Below the pieces are notes generated by a model. That model was given only the letters and a program-made list of their open reading frames with translations, was not told where the DNA came from and ran no database searches. From assembly GCA_009602735.1 (NCBI GenBank), contig WELA01013579.1, positions 1 to 47,299 on the forward strand: a stretch of 47,299 nt of DNA, in the 5' to 3' direction. Numbering within the stretch: position 1 is the stretch's first letter; every line of letters begins with the position of its first letter. Source of the DNA: Mesotaenium endlicherianum (taxonomy: Eukaryota > Streptophyta > Zygnematophyceae > Zygnematales > Mesotaeniaceae). Position numbers and translations under genes: made by a program. Shown here piece after piece: positions 10,411-19,449 of the stretch.

Positions 10411-11834
10411 TGCTAGAGTGTTCCAGCTACGAATGACTAATACTTTGCACACTGGAAAAACCAATGGCGGATTGCTTGGCTCTACGAAGATAAGGTTGGT
10501 AAAATTCTCAAAATCTGGAGGAAGACTAGAAATAGAGGAGAGCTTTGGGTATGGAGTAGCTAAATGTGTTACAAAAGTATGAGTCACGATACGTCCAACG
10601 TTATGTAAAAGTATAAGAAGTGTTTTACAAAATGGAAAAATAGGGCAAGTTCATATCTTTGTCATCATCGTGCTTTATAATATTTTTGCAATAAGTTGTG
10701 TGAAAATATAACTATAGCGTGCTAAGTTTTGAATCACATACCATGTTGCAAAGTTGAACCTTAGAACGATTATAAATTTTTTGCTCAAACAGATTAGGTG
10801 TAATTTACGAATTCTTTGAGAATCAATCCTCCACACATATATTTTCATGAACCAGCAACATTCACCTATCTTAGAGGATTATGAATCTAAAGCACCTTGC
10901 AAATGTGCAAGTCATGGAACGACTTGTACTTATCCACTCAATATTGTATAGGAACTAGTTTATACGAACTGGGTATGATAAAAAGGTAGACCACAGTAGA
11001 TTTTCAATCTCCAAAACCTACATTGAACAACGCTTCACTTAATCCTTATGAGAAATTTCTTTACTTTAAGCCAATCAAAATAGCAAAAAAAATTGATAGA
11101 TTTCGAAGCGCCAACAACCTTTTTAGTCTTCGCAAGTCATCGACGGGCTTTGGCAATAATTAGTGAAAGTCAACTTTCTCTATTGATCGTTAGTCTCGCA
11201 TGTTAAGGATTATTAGGATCATGGTATTTGACGTTTGTGAATGATATAAGAGTAACAGTAGAGCATTTAGTGTATGCTTGCAATTTATGATTGTCCACTA
11301 ATAGTATCATTCAGACTTTTTACTTCTCTACAGAAAGGATATTTTATACCCCCAAGCCACATACACCTTAAAATTTTCAGTTGTTTTGTTGTTCTTAAAG
11401 GAAAATTTAAGGAAATTAATGGCAAATTAAGGAATCAAACAAGCCTGGAGCCTTCACGGCCTCATTCACCTGTATGGATCATTCATTTTTTTCCTATGTG
11501 GATCACGTCAAGCTTCTATTTGTTTGTCATGACACTGCGTGTACGGGTTATGTTTTGGACCGATTCAATCTCCAATGGTGCTGAAAAGTCGTTGAAAATC
11601 TCAAGTTCTCTAGCGACAAGTTTGAAAACAATTTGGCTCCCATTTGAAGTGAACGCATAAATGACAATTATGATTTGTTTGCTTATTGACGTTGAAGATT
11701 TGGCCATCTTTATTTTTTTGAGTTGCCAGTTGATTTCAGCCTTTAGTTTGCACTTTTTGTTCTCTCAACTACATAAATTAGCGCTTCCTAGTTCTCCGCC
11801 CTCAACGCCACGCAAGTTTTTGACAAATGTATTG
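10411..11834. other. Intergenic, AT-rich, no gene recognised
   Basis: Frames of up to 128 codons occur (for example 11274-11660) but their translations show no domain or repeat I recognise and no coding-like composition. I see no RNA gene. Confidence 0.4.
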
Positions 11835-12308
11835 TGTAACGATCCGCCACGTGGCCGGTTACGGTGCGTGCTACACGTCGCGTGGAGTGACGGAGTGTGA
11901 CCAAAAAGTGCCGGTTTGAATAGTATAAGTACAATTGGCGCGCGATCAAAGTATCTCAAGTTACCTTTTCATTCGTATCACTACAATGATATCGGAGCAC
12001 GAACATACACAACCGTGTCCAGGAGACGAGGGTTCTAATCCCGCGGGGTGCAAAACTCGTCGATGATACGACCGTACGGCAATTTTTGGATTGTACGAAG
12101 AAAGGACACTATCCCAAAACAATGTCCCTTGCGCCGCCGCGGCATCAGTGCCCGAGACGTGCACACTTGTAGGTGGGAGGAGTGTGACAATACGCCACGT
12201 GGCTGGTTGCGGCGCGTGCGACACGTCGCGTGGAGCGACCAAATGTGACCAAAAATGGTCGGTTTGAATTGTATAAGTACAATTGGCGCGCGATCAAAGT
12301 ACCTCGAG
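11835..12308 (+). mobile_element. TRIM-like miniature LTR retrotransposon, 3' LTR cut by element A
   Basis: Two direct repeats: 11835-11985 (151 bp, TGTAACG...CTACA) and 12183-12308 (126 bp, aligned without indels at a constant offset of 348). Between them lie 197 bp with a primer-binding site one base after the first LTR and a purine tract (AGGTGGGAGGAG, 12171-12182) just before the second. There is no coding capacity, so it would need enzymes from a relative. The second LTR stops at its position 126, where TGTAATG of element A begins; its last 25 bp are missing from the window. Confidence 0.75.
11987..11998 (+). other. Primer-binding site of the TRIM-like element
   Basis: TGATATCGGAGC, two mismatches from the plant initiator-tRNA-Met complement TGGTATCAGAGC. 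It lies one base after the LTR end, as usual. About 40 bp downstream, GGGTTCTAATCCCGC looks like a tRNA T-arm (box-B like), a feature often found next to such sites. Confidence 0.65.
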
Positions 12309-13014
12309 TGTAATGAATCAATATATTAGTAGATGTAATATTCATTTAAATATAATAGTTAATTAAATTCAGCCTACTGAACTTTATGTAGTATTGAGTC
12401 TGCTGGACTTTATATAACTATCAGTTTTAGGACTCAGCCGGAAGCAACAGGCTGAAGCCAACTTAAGTCAGCTTGCTGACACATTCTTTAACAGCCAGCT
12501 GACTTCCGTACTCGGTAGCAGCAAACTGCCTCGATATGCATCTAAGTGTGGTATGCTAGATTAATGGCCAGATGACATCCCTATGATGGATGGCGATTCG
12601 GGATGATGGGAGATGGCGGTGGATTTGGTTAACCGAGGTCCTACCAACGTGGTTAACTCCCGGGTAGGCGGTGCCATCGCACTGGCCGTTGAACAGTAAA
12701 CATATGCTAGGCATTGCTCTCGAGTTCGACATTCGGAAACGAGGCCAACTCTCTGGTACAGCTTACTGAGAGAGATCTGAATCCAAGGCTAAAAGCCATT
12801 GATACGCACTGTCTTCCAACCTTGCTTATGTATGAGTTTACTGATTGCACTATTGATGCGAGTTTACTTGCATTTGACTTACGAGTGTTATTCACTGCTA
12901 GTGTGTTGTCCTTTGCCGTTTAACCAGTTAACGGAAAATACCATAAAGATTACTTGCTGATATAAAGATCTTTATTAATTGTTAATCGCCTATTTGGTAA
13001 GTCAATTCATTTCA
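12309..13014 (+). repeat. 5' LTR of element A (706 bp)
   Basis: TGTAATGAATCA...ATTCATTTCA. Same family as the LTRs at 15408, 17221, 25291, 32314, 33110, 39637 and 41118. It contains TATAAAG near 12961 and a GTAAGT just before the 3' end, conserved in the family. Confidence 0.92.
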
Positions 13015-13015
13015 G

Positions 13016-13027
13016 TGGTATCGGAGC
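13016..13027 (+). other. Primer-binding site of element A
   Basis: TGGTATCGGAGC, one base after the LTR. One mismatch (G for A at position 8) from the plant initiator-tRNA-Met complement. The identical site is seen in elements B and C. Confidence 0.85.
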
Positions 13028-13048
13028 CGTTATCACAGTCTTCTTTGT

Positions 13049-14527
13049 ATGGTAAGGACAAGGACTCAAACTAGCAACTCCCGAGACATGGAGAACCAGG
13101 ATAACGAGAATGTCAAAAATCAGGCGGAAAGCCATGTAGCGGGAATCCGTACCTATTCTGAAGCAGTGGCAGATACTGCAGCTAGAGAGGCTGCAAATGA
13201 GACAGCTGCTATTGCCGCAGTCGCAGCACAGCAAGCTCAGGAGGAGAGAGCCAGATTAGAAGCTGAACAATTAGCAAATGCCGCTGAAGATACAGAAAGG
13301 AGGGAAGGACAGCCAACTGACGAGCGCACTGTCGAAGAACATATGGCATCAAGGGCCAATGTTCTGAACCCACCTCCTGCTGTACAACTCAATGTACCAC
13401 TAGGTCAATTTCGTGACCAGCTGAATGCGGCAAGAATTGCAGTTGCAGGAGTGAGAGGGACTGGTGAGGACACTACTCAACGAGTAGATGCCACTGCTGC
13501 TGCTGCATTTGCTAGACTCCCACCTCAGAGTGTAGACTTGGGAGCATTATTCGTTCAAATGAAGTCGCAAATGGCGACCGTGTATCAGTCTCAACAGGAG
13601 GACAAAAAAATCATAATGTCTCTACTGCGGGACAGAGACCAATTGGGTTCTCAAACCACTGGTGGTGGTGGCAGAGGGCCTAGTAAGCCCGAGCCAAAAC
13701 CTCCCCAGGACTATGATCCTGAGGGTAACAGAAAATATTTCCTGATCAAGTTTCTCGCGGATGTTGAGCAGTGGCTGGAGAACTACCCAAAACTACAAGA
13801 TTACGAGAAGGTCAGGCACACTGGTGCGCTACTAAAAGGCAGCGTCGCAGACTGGTGGCTATACTGGAAAGGAGAGCGTAAGGCTCAGCAACTCGGTGAC
13901 CCTACGTGGGTAGAGTTTGTCGAGAAGTTACATGAGAAGTTTGATGTCATCAACCAGCAAGAGAAAGCTATCTATGCGATGATCTCCCTGACACTGAAGC
14001 AGACCACTTCAGTTGCTGAGTTTGCTCAAAAGATCCAGGAGAACATGATGAAACAGCCAAACTTGCCAGAATGGTATAGAATAGTATACTTTAGGTGTGG
14101 CTTGAAATCCGAAGTCTCGGGTCATTTTGCTGAGAAGAAGTTTGAAAACCTAGCTGACTTGATCCAGGATGCTGATGCTTGGGATCAGCAGCAGTTCAAT
14201 CACAAGCGCCAGAGTAATGCTTTGGTGTCTAAGATTGTCAAAAAGCCCCACGATTCCTACAATGCAATTGAAGGAGACCAAGCTGAGGATGATCAGGGTG
14301 ATGAATATGAGTATGAGTATAATGCTATACAGTCTAAAGGTAGAGGTGGTTTCTCTCCAGGCAGCTATGGAAGAGGTGGTGGTAGGACTAAGCCGAGACC
14401 AGCCTCATCAAAATCCATCTGCTACCATTGTCAGCAGTTGGGCAACTACAGAGAACAGTGTCCAGTTAAGCACCTTCCGAAGGTCGAGAGAAAAGACCAG
14501 CCTTTAAAAGACAGCAACAGTCAGTAA
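13049..14527 (+). CDS. gag: Gag of element A (492 aa)
   Basis: Structural protein forming the virus-like particle. N-terminal about 100 residues are Ala/Glu/Gln-rich and charged, then a capsid-type segment (about 225-370; [40 protein letters not shown]), an acidic Tyr/Glu stretch (YEYEYN), an Arg/Gly-rich patch and a single zinc knuckle. The knuckle reads CYHCQQLGNYREQC: the histidine of C-C-H-C is Asn here, whereas B and C have [14 protein letters not shown]. The frame is complete and ends in the frameshift hairpin. The start ATG lies 21 bp after the PBS and is followed by GTAAGG, a splice-donor-like sequence. Confidence 0.92.
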   Translation: MVRTRTQTSNSRDMENQDNENVKNQAESHVAGIRTYSEAVADTAAREAANETAAIAAVAAQQAQEERARLEAEQLANAAEDTERREGQPTDERTVEEHMASRANVLNPPPAVQLNVPLGQFRDQLNAARIAVAGVRGTGEDTTQRVDATAAAAFARLPPQSVDLGALFVQMKSQMATVYQSQQEDKKIIMSLLRDRDQLGSQTTGGGGRGPSKPEPKPPQDYDPEGNRKYFLIKFLADVEQWLENYPKLQDYEKVRHTGALLKGSVADWWLYWKGERKAQQLGDPTWVEFVEKLHEKFDVINQQEKAIYAMISLTLKQTTSVAEFAQKIQENMMKQPNLPEWYRIVYFRCGLKSEVSGHFAEKKFENLADLIQDADAWDQQQFNHKRQSNALVSKIVKKPHDSYNAIEGDQAEDDQGDEYEYEYNAIQSKGRGGFSPGSYGRGGGRTKPRPASSKSICYHCQQLGNYREQCPVKHLPKVERKDQPLKDSNSQ

Positions 14528-14544
14528 TCCAGTCTACTGATTGT
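14503..14544 (+). promoter_or_regulatory. -1 ribosomal frameshift signal, element A
   Basis: Slippery heptamer TTTAAAA at 14503-14509, in the correct gag phase (T TTA AAA), a 7-nt spacer, then arms ACAGTCAGTA (14517-14526) and TACTGATTGT (14535-14544) around an 8-nt loop. One C to T change relative to B and C turns a G-C pair into a G-U pair, so the stem is kept. Pol lies in the -1 frame. Confidence 0.85.
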
Positions 14545-14595
14545 GAGGATGCTAGAGATAGTGAGTCGTCACTAGCTGCCCTCGTAGCAGGTATT

Positions 14596-15407
14596 ATGGG
14601 TCCTGCTGAACTGGATGTTTTATGCTTGCTTGACAACCAGATAAAGGAGACCATCAGCAATGTAGACATCCAGAGAGTGCACACTCTGGATGCTCTTGTT
14701 CCACCTGGTGTCCAACATTTCTTTGCTAAGTCAAGAGAACAATGCAAAAGTCAGGAAAAGACAGTTCCCCCTATCTTACTGCATTGCATGATTGCAGGTA
14801 GGAAGGTGAGGGCATTTGTTAATGGAGGAGCGTCACATACTTTTATCCATAAGGACTTAGTTAAGCGGCTAAGGCTGCCTACTCTCACCCAAGGGAATAG
14901 AAAAATATTCCTTGGAGATGCCTCAAGTATCCCGGGAGGAGTTATAACCAAGCCTATTGAGGTCCAGTTAGGTTCTGGCATTGCAGTTCTAACTAAAACG
15001 CTTACATTTGAGGTACTCAACACTGGCTTTTATGATCTCGTGCTAGGCAGGGCCTGGCTTAATAAACATGGAGCTGAAGTGTGTTGGAACAGAGGTACAG
15101 TTAAAGGGAGAGGGGCCAGTGATGGGCAGACTAACTTGGCACCCACCAGTGCTCTTCCTCTTGTCTTGTATGGATGGCAAATGAAGGAAAAGAAGAGGCT
15201 TCCAGAAGGATGCAAGTTGCTGAATGCAATGGAGTTCGTCAAAAGCTTGAACCAGAAGGAAGACAAAATAATATGTCTGCTGCTAAGAGAGGTACCTCCT
15301 CAACCTGAAGAAGTGGTGGAGAAAAAGGTAAGCCCTCCGGAGCACCGGACTGCTCCAAAAATTGTTGCTCAGTACACGGATGTATTTAATATGCCTCCAA
15401 GACTACC
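14596..15407 (+). pseudogene. pol: Element A pro-pol, first segment (protease)
   Basis: -1 frame relative to gag. Contains the aspartic protease with [14 protein letters not shown]: the catalytic Asp of DGGAS, present in B and C, is Asn here, so the protease should be dead. Downstream are [10 protein letters not shown] and a linker to RT. At 15407 the frame is cut inside the segment before RT by element B; DNA resumes at 33035. Confidence 0.88.
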
Positions 15408-16128
15408 TGAAATGACTCGACTTACCAAATAGGCGATTAACAATTAATAAAGATCTTTATATCAGCAAGTAATCTTTATGGTAATTTCCGTTAACTGGTT
15501 AAACGGCAAAGGACAACACACTAGCAGTGAATAATACTCGTAAGTCAAATGCGAGTAAACTAGCATCAATAATGCAAATCAGTAAACTCATACATAAGCA
15601 AGGTTAGAAGACAGTGCGTATCAATGGCTTCTCGCCTTGGATTCAGATCTCTCTCAGTAAGCTGTACAAGAGAGTTGGCCTCGTTTCCGAATGCCGAACT
15701 CGAGAGCAATGCCTAGCATATGTACATGGAATGAGTTTACTGTTCAACGGTCAGTGCGATGGCACCGCCTACCCGGGAGTTAACCACGTTGGTAGGACCT
15801 CGGTTAACCAAATCCACCGCCATCTCCCATCATCCCGAATCGCCATCCATCATAGGGATGTCATCTGGCCATTCATCTAGTATACCACACTTAGATGCAT
15901 ATCGAGGCAGTTCGCTGCTACCGAGAACGGAAGTCAGCTGGCTGTCAAAGAATGTGTCAGCAAGCTGACTTAAGGTGACCTGAGCCTGCTACTTCGGGCC
16001 GAGTCATTAAACTGATATTAAATATAAAGTCCAGCAGACTGATCATTAACTAGAGTTCAGCAGGCTGAACTTATTTAACTATATTATTTAAATGAATATT
16101 ATATCAACTAGTATACTGATTCATTACA
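15408..16128 (-). repeat. 3' LTR of element B (721 bp)
   Basis: On the plus strand it runs TGAAATGACTCG...GATTCATTACA. It is followed at 16129-16141 by the complement of the polypurine tract AAGTTGGAGGGAT, which marks it as the 3' LTR of a minus-strand element. Confidence 0.93.
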
Positions 16129-16213
16129 ATCCCTCCAACTTATCATGTTGTCGCCTCGACAACACTAACACTAATAACAGTGTGCTGTCCCTTCCGGCCC
16201 CATCCTACTGCCA

Positions 16214-17220
16214 TTAGGAGGGAGATGTCCCTGAGGCTCTATACTCAGGGGAGCCAGACCTCCTCCTGTCTTGGGGTCGTCTGAAGCCTGTTAGAGAGGG
16301 AGGTTCCGTGTAAGGACCTCTCGGAGAACGCAGTAACTGAGCTGTTTCCTCCTGCACAGTCTGGAGGGAGGCAGCCTTCTCTTGGGCAGCCCTCAAACTG
16401 ACAGGTACGTATACCGGCATCCCAGAAGGATGTTGCATGACATGAGCCAAGGGTACATGCCCTCTCTGCGAGGGAGATGCTGGCAGGCCTCTGGCTATCC
16501 CCAAGCAGCCCTCCTGTCTGCCCTGTCCGACTGGGTCTCCTTGCCTGGAGATGGGGTCTGTCCTCTGGCAGTCCCCAGCCAAGTGATATCCTCCTCTTGA
16601 GCGAGTTGCTGCGGGGCCAACCCCGTCTTCTCCCTTACAGGGGATGTGGCAGGTGCCAGGATCACGGCGGGGCTAGTGTCTTCCTCCTCGTCTTCCTCCT
16701 CGTCTGTCTCCTCGTCTTCCTCCGACTCCTCCTCCTTGCCGTCCCCGGGTTCCTCTGAGACTTTTGGGATCTCCTCTGTCAGCTGCTCCAGCTCTTCCCG
16801 AGAAAAAGAATATCCTACTGACCTTCCCCTTTTGGGTGCTGGTGGCGGCTGCTGAGTCCGGACCGCATAGAGGTCCTTTTCCCCCTGCTTACTTGCCCAT
16901 TTGGCATAAGCGTGCTTCCCTTTGGAGAATGACTCCCGGGCCCTGCTTCTGTCCCCCTGCATCTCTTGGCTCATGCAGTCTCTGACTCCATCCAATCTTT
17001 GATCTCAAGCCGCAATGTGAGGGGGCAATACTATGTTCCCCTTTAAGTCTGTCAGGAAATCCTCATCCGACGCCCTGTCATTCTGCTGAACCCTCATGTT
17101 GATGGTCATCCACCGCCAATCAGTGGGTTTTTGGAAAAAGGCAGCGTCTGTCTTTTTGAGAGTACAAGGATACCAGTGCCCTGCAAAGTCCAGCTGACTG
17201 GTTTCCCTGGCCAAGAATTC
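16214..17220 (-). pseudogene. ORF3 of element B, C-terminal part
   Basis: Continues the ORF3 that begins at 26691 and is split by element C inside a Trp-Glu-Phe codon run. Conserved landmarks shared with A and C: PTDWRWMT, LPPHIA, FSKGKHAY, GRSVGYSFS, an acidic Glu/Asp run, GHVPLA, MPVYV and LRSPRGP. Elsewhere it differs strongly from the other copies. A TGG to TGA change just after LPPHIAA (near 17002-17004) stops it, and a frameshift lies near 16510-16580. Function unknown; see the ORF3 entry of element C. Confidence 0.82.
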
Positions 17221-17939
17221 TGTAATGAATCAGTATATTAGTAGATATAATATTCATTTAGATATAATAGTTAATTAAGTTCAGCCTGCTGAACTTTAGT
17301 TAATAGTCAGTCTGCTGGACTTTACATAATTATCAGTTTAATGACTCGCCGGAAGCAGCAGGCTGAAGTCCATGTAAGTCAGCTTGCTGACCCACTTTTT
17401 GACAGCCAGCTGACTTCCGTACTCGGTAGCAGCAAACTGCCTTGACTTACACCTAAGTACGATCTGCTAGATGAATGGCTTGATGACATCCCTATGATGG
17501 ATGGCTATTCGGGATGATGGGAGATGGCGGTGGATTTGGTTAACCGAGGTCCTATCAACGTGGTTAACTCCCGGGTAGGCGGTGCCATCGCACTGACCGT
17601 TGAACAGTAAACTCATTCCATGTACATATGCTAGGCATTGCTCTCGAGTTCGGCATTCGGAAACGAGGCCAACTCTCCTGTACAGCTTACTGAGAGAGAT
17701 CTGAATCCAAGGCGAGAAGCCATTGATACGCACTGTCTTCTAACCTTGCTTATGTATGAGTTTACTGATTGACATTATTGATGCTAGTTTACTTGCATTT
17801 GACTTACGAGTATTATTCACTGCTAGTGTATTGTCCTTTGCCGTTTAACCAGTTAACGGAAATGGCCATAAAGATTACTTGCTGATATAAAGATCTTTAT
17901 TAATTGTTAATCGCTTATTTGGTAAGTCGATTCATTTCA
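17221..17939 (+). repeat. 5' LTR of element C (719 bp)
   Basis: TGTAATGAAT...TTCATTTCA. About 26 differences from the 3' LTR at 25291-26010 by direct comparison (about 3.6 percent), concentrated partly near 17444-17482. TATAAAG at 17886-17892. GTAAGT (17922-17927) near the 3' end is a candidate 5' splice site. Confidence 0.93.
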
Positions 17940-17940
17940 G

Positions 17941-17952
17941 TGGTATCGGAGC
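17941..17952 (+). other. Primer-binding site of element C
   Basis: TGGTATCGGAGC, one base after the LTR; complementary to an initiator-tRNA-Met 3' end with one change from the usual plant sequence. Confidence 0.85.
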
Positions 17953-17970
17953 AGTTATCACAGTCTTTTT

Positions 17971-19449
17971 ATGGTAAGGACAAGGTCTCAAACTAGCAAC
18001 TCCCGAGACATGGAGAACCAGGATAACGAGAATGTCAAAAACCAGGCGAAAAGCCATGTAGCGGGAAACCGTACTTATTCGGAAGCAGTAGCAGATACTG
18101 CTGCTAGGGAGGCTGCAGATGAGGCAGCTGCTATAGCCGAAGTTGCAGCTCAGCAAGCTGAGGAGGAGGGAGCCAGGCTAGAAGCTAAACAAGTAGCAAA
18201 GGTCGCTGAAGATACAGAAAGGAGGGAAAGACAGCCTGCTGACGAGCGCACTGTCGAGGAACTCATGGCATCAAGGGCCAATGTTCTGAACCCACCTCCT
18301 GCTGTACAACTCAATGTACCCCTAGGTCAAATACGTGACCGGCTGAATGCGGCAGGAATTGCTGCTGCAGGAGCAAGAGGGATTGTTGAGGACACTACTC
18401 AGCGAGTAGATGCCAATGCTGCTGCTGCATTTGCTAATCTACCACCCCAAAATGTAGACTTGGGAGCATTGTTCGTTCAGATGCAGTCGCAAATGGCGAC
18501 CATGTATCAGTCCCAGCAGGAGGACAAAAGAATCATAATGTCCCTACTCCGGGACAGAGACCAACTGGGGTCTCACACCACTAGTGGTGGTGGCCGAGGA
18601 CCTAATAAGCCCAAGCCGAAACCTCCCCAGGACTATGATCCTGAGGGAAACAGAAAATATTTCCTGATCAAGTTTCTCGCGGATGTTGAGCAGTGGCTGG
18701 AGAACTACCCAGAACTGCAAGATTACGAGAAGGTCAGGCACACCGGTGCGCTACTGAAAGGCAGTGCCGCAGACTGGTGGCTTTACTGGAAGGAAGAGCG
18801 TAAGGCTCGGCAACTCGGTGACCCTACGTGGGTAGAGTTTGTCGAGAAGTTGCATGAGAAGTTTGATGTCATCAACCAGCAGGAGAAAGCTATCTATGCG
18901 ATGATCTCCCTGACACTGAAGCAGACCACTTCAGTTGCTGAGTTTGCTCAAAAGTTCCAAGAGAACATGATGAAGCAGCCTGATTTGCCAGAACGGTATA
19001 GGATAGCATACTTCAGGTATGGCTTGAAATCCGAGGTCTCTGGTCATTTTGCTGAGAAAAAGTATGAGAAACTGGCTGACTTGATCCAGGATGCTGACGC
19101 CTGGGATCAGCAGCAGTTCAATCACAAGCGCCAGAGTAACGCTTTGGTGTCTAAGATTGTCAAAAAGCCCCACGGTTCCTACAATGCAGTTGAAGGAGAC
19201 CAGGCTGAGGATAATCAGGGTGATGAATATGAGTATGAGTACAATGCTATTCAGTCTAGAGGTAGAGGTGGTCCCTCTCGAGGTGGCTATGGAAGGGGTG
19301 GTGGTAGGACTAAGCCGAGACCAGCCTCAGCAAAATCTACTTGCTACCATTGTCAGCAGAAAGGCCACTACAGAGAACAGTGTCCAGTCAAGCACCTGCC
19401 CAAAGTCGAGAGAAAGGACCAGCTTTTAAAAGACAGCAACAGTCAGTAA
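17971..19449 (+). CDS. gag: Gag of element C (492 aa)
   Basis: Particle-forming protein. Same architecture and length as the gag of A and B: Ala/Glu-rich N-terminus, capsid-type segment around residues 225-370 ([33 protein letters not shown]), acidic YEYEYN, Arg/Gly-rich patch and zinc knuckle [14 protein letters not shown] with all C-C-H-C ligands. The first ATG after the PBS is used; its next six bases are GTAAGG, so the start codon sits on a splice-donor-like sequence. The last codons overlap pol in the -1 frame, and the TAA lies inside the 5' arm and loop edge of the frameshift hairpin. Confidence 0.95.
   Translation: MVRTRSQTSNSRDMENQDNENVKNQAKSHVAGNRTYSEAVADTAAREAADEAAAIAEVAAQQAEEEGARLEAKQVAKVAEDTERRERQPADERTVEELMASRANVLNPPPAVQLNVPLGQIRDRLNAAGIAAAGARGIVEDTTQRVDANAAAAFANLPPQNVDLGALFVQMQSQMATMYQSQQEDKRIIMSLLRDRDQLGSHTTSGGGRGPNKPKPKPPQDYDPEGNRKYFLIKFLADVEQWLENYPELQDYEKVRHTGALLKGSAADWWLYWKEERKARQLGDPTWVEFVEKLHEKFDVINQQEKAIYAMISLTLKQTTSVAEFAQKFQENMMKQPDLPERYRIAYFRYGLKSEVSGHFAEKKYEKLADLIQDADAWDQQQFNHKRQSNALVSKIVKKPHGSYNAVEGDQAEDNQGDEYEYEYNAIQSRGRGGPSRGGYGRGGGRTKPRPASAKSTCYHCQQKGHYREQCPVKHLPKVERKDQLLKDSNSQ

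Noticed and set aside
12020..12050. A tRNA gene in the TRIM interior
   Set aside because: Only a T-arm-like stretch is present; no acceptor stem, D-arm or anticodon arm can be drawn.
15614..15880. An 88-codon frame (MRINGFSPWIQ...) seen several times, also at 17467-17733 (-), 32520-32786 and 33316-33582
   Set aside because: It is the antisense strand of the family LTR; repetition follows the LTR copies and there is no start context or domain.
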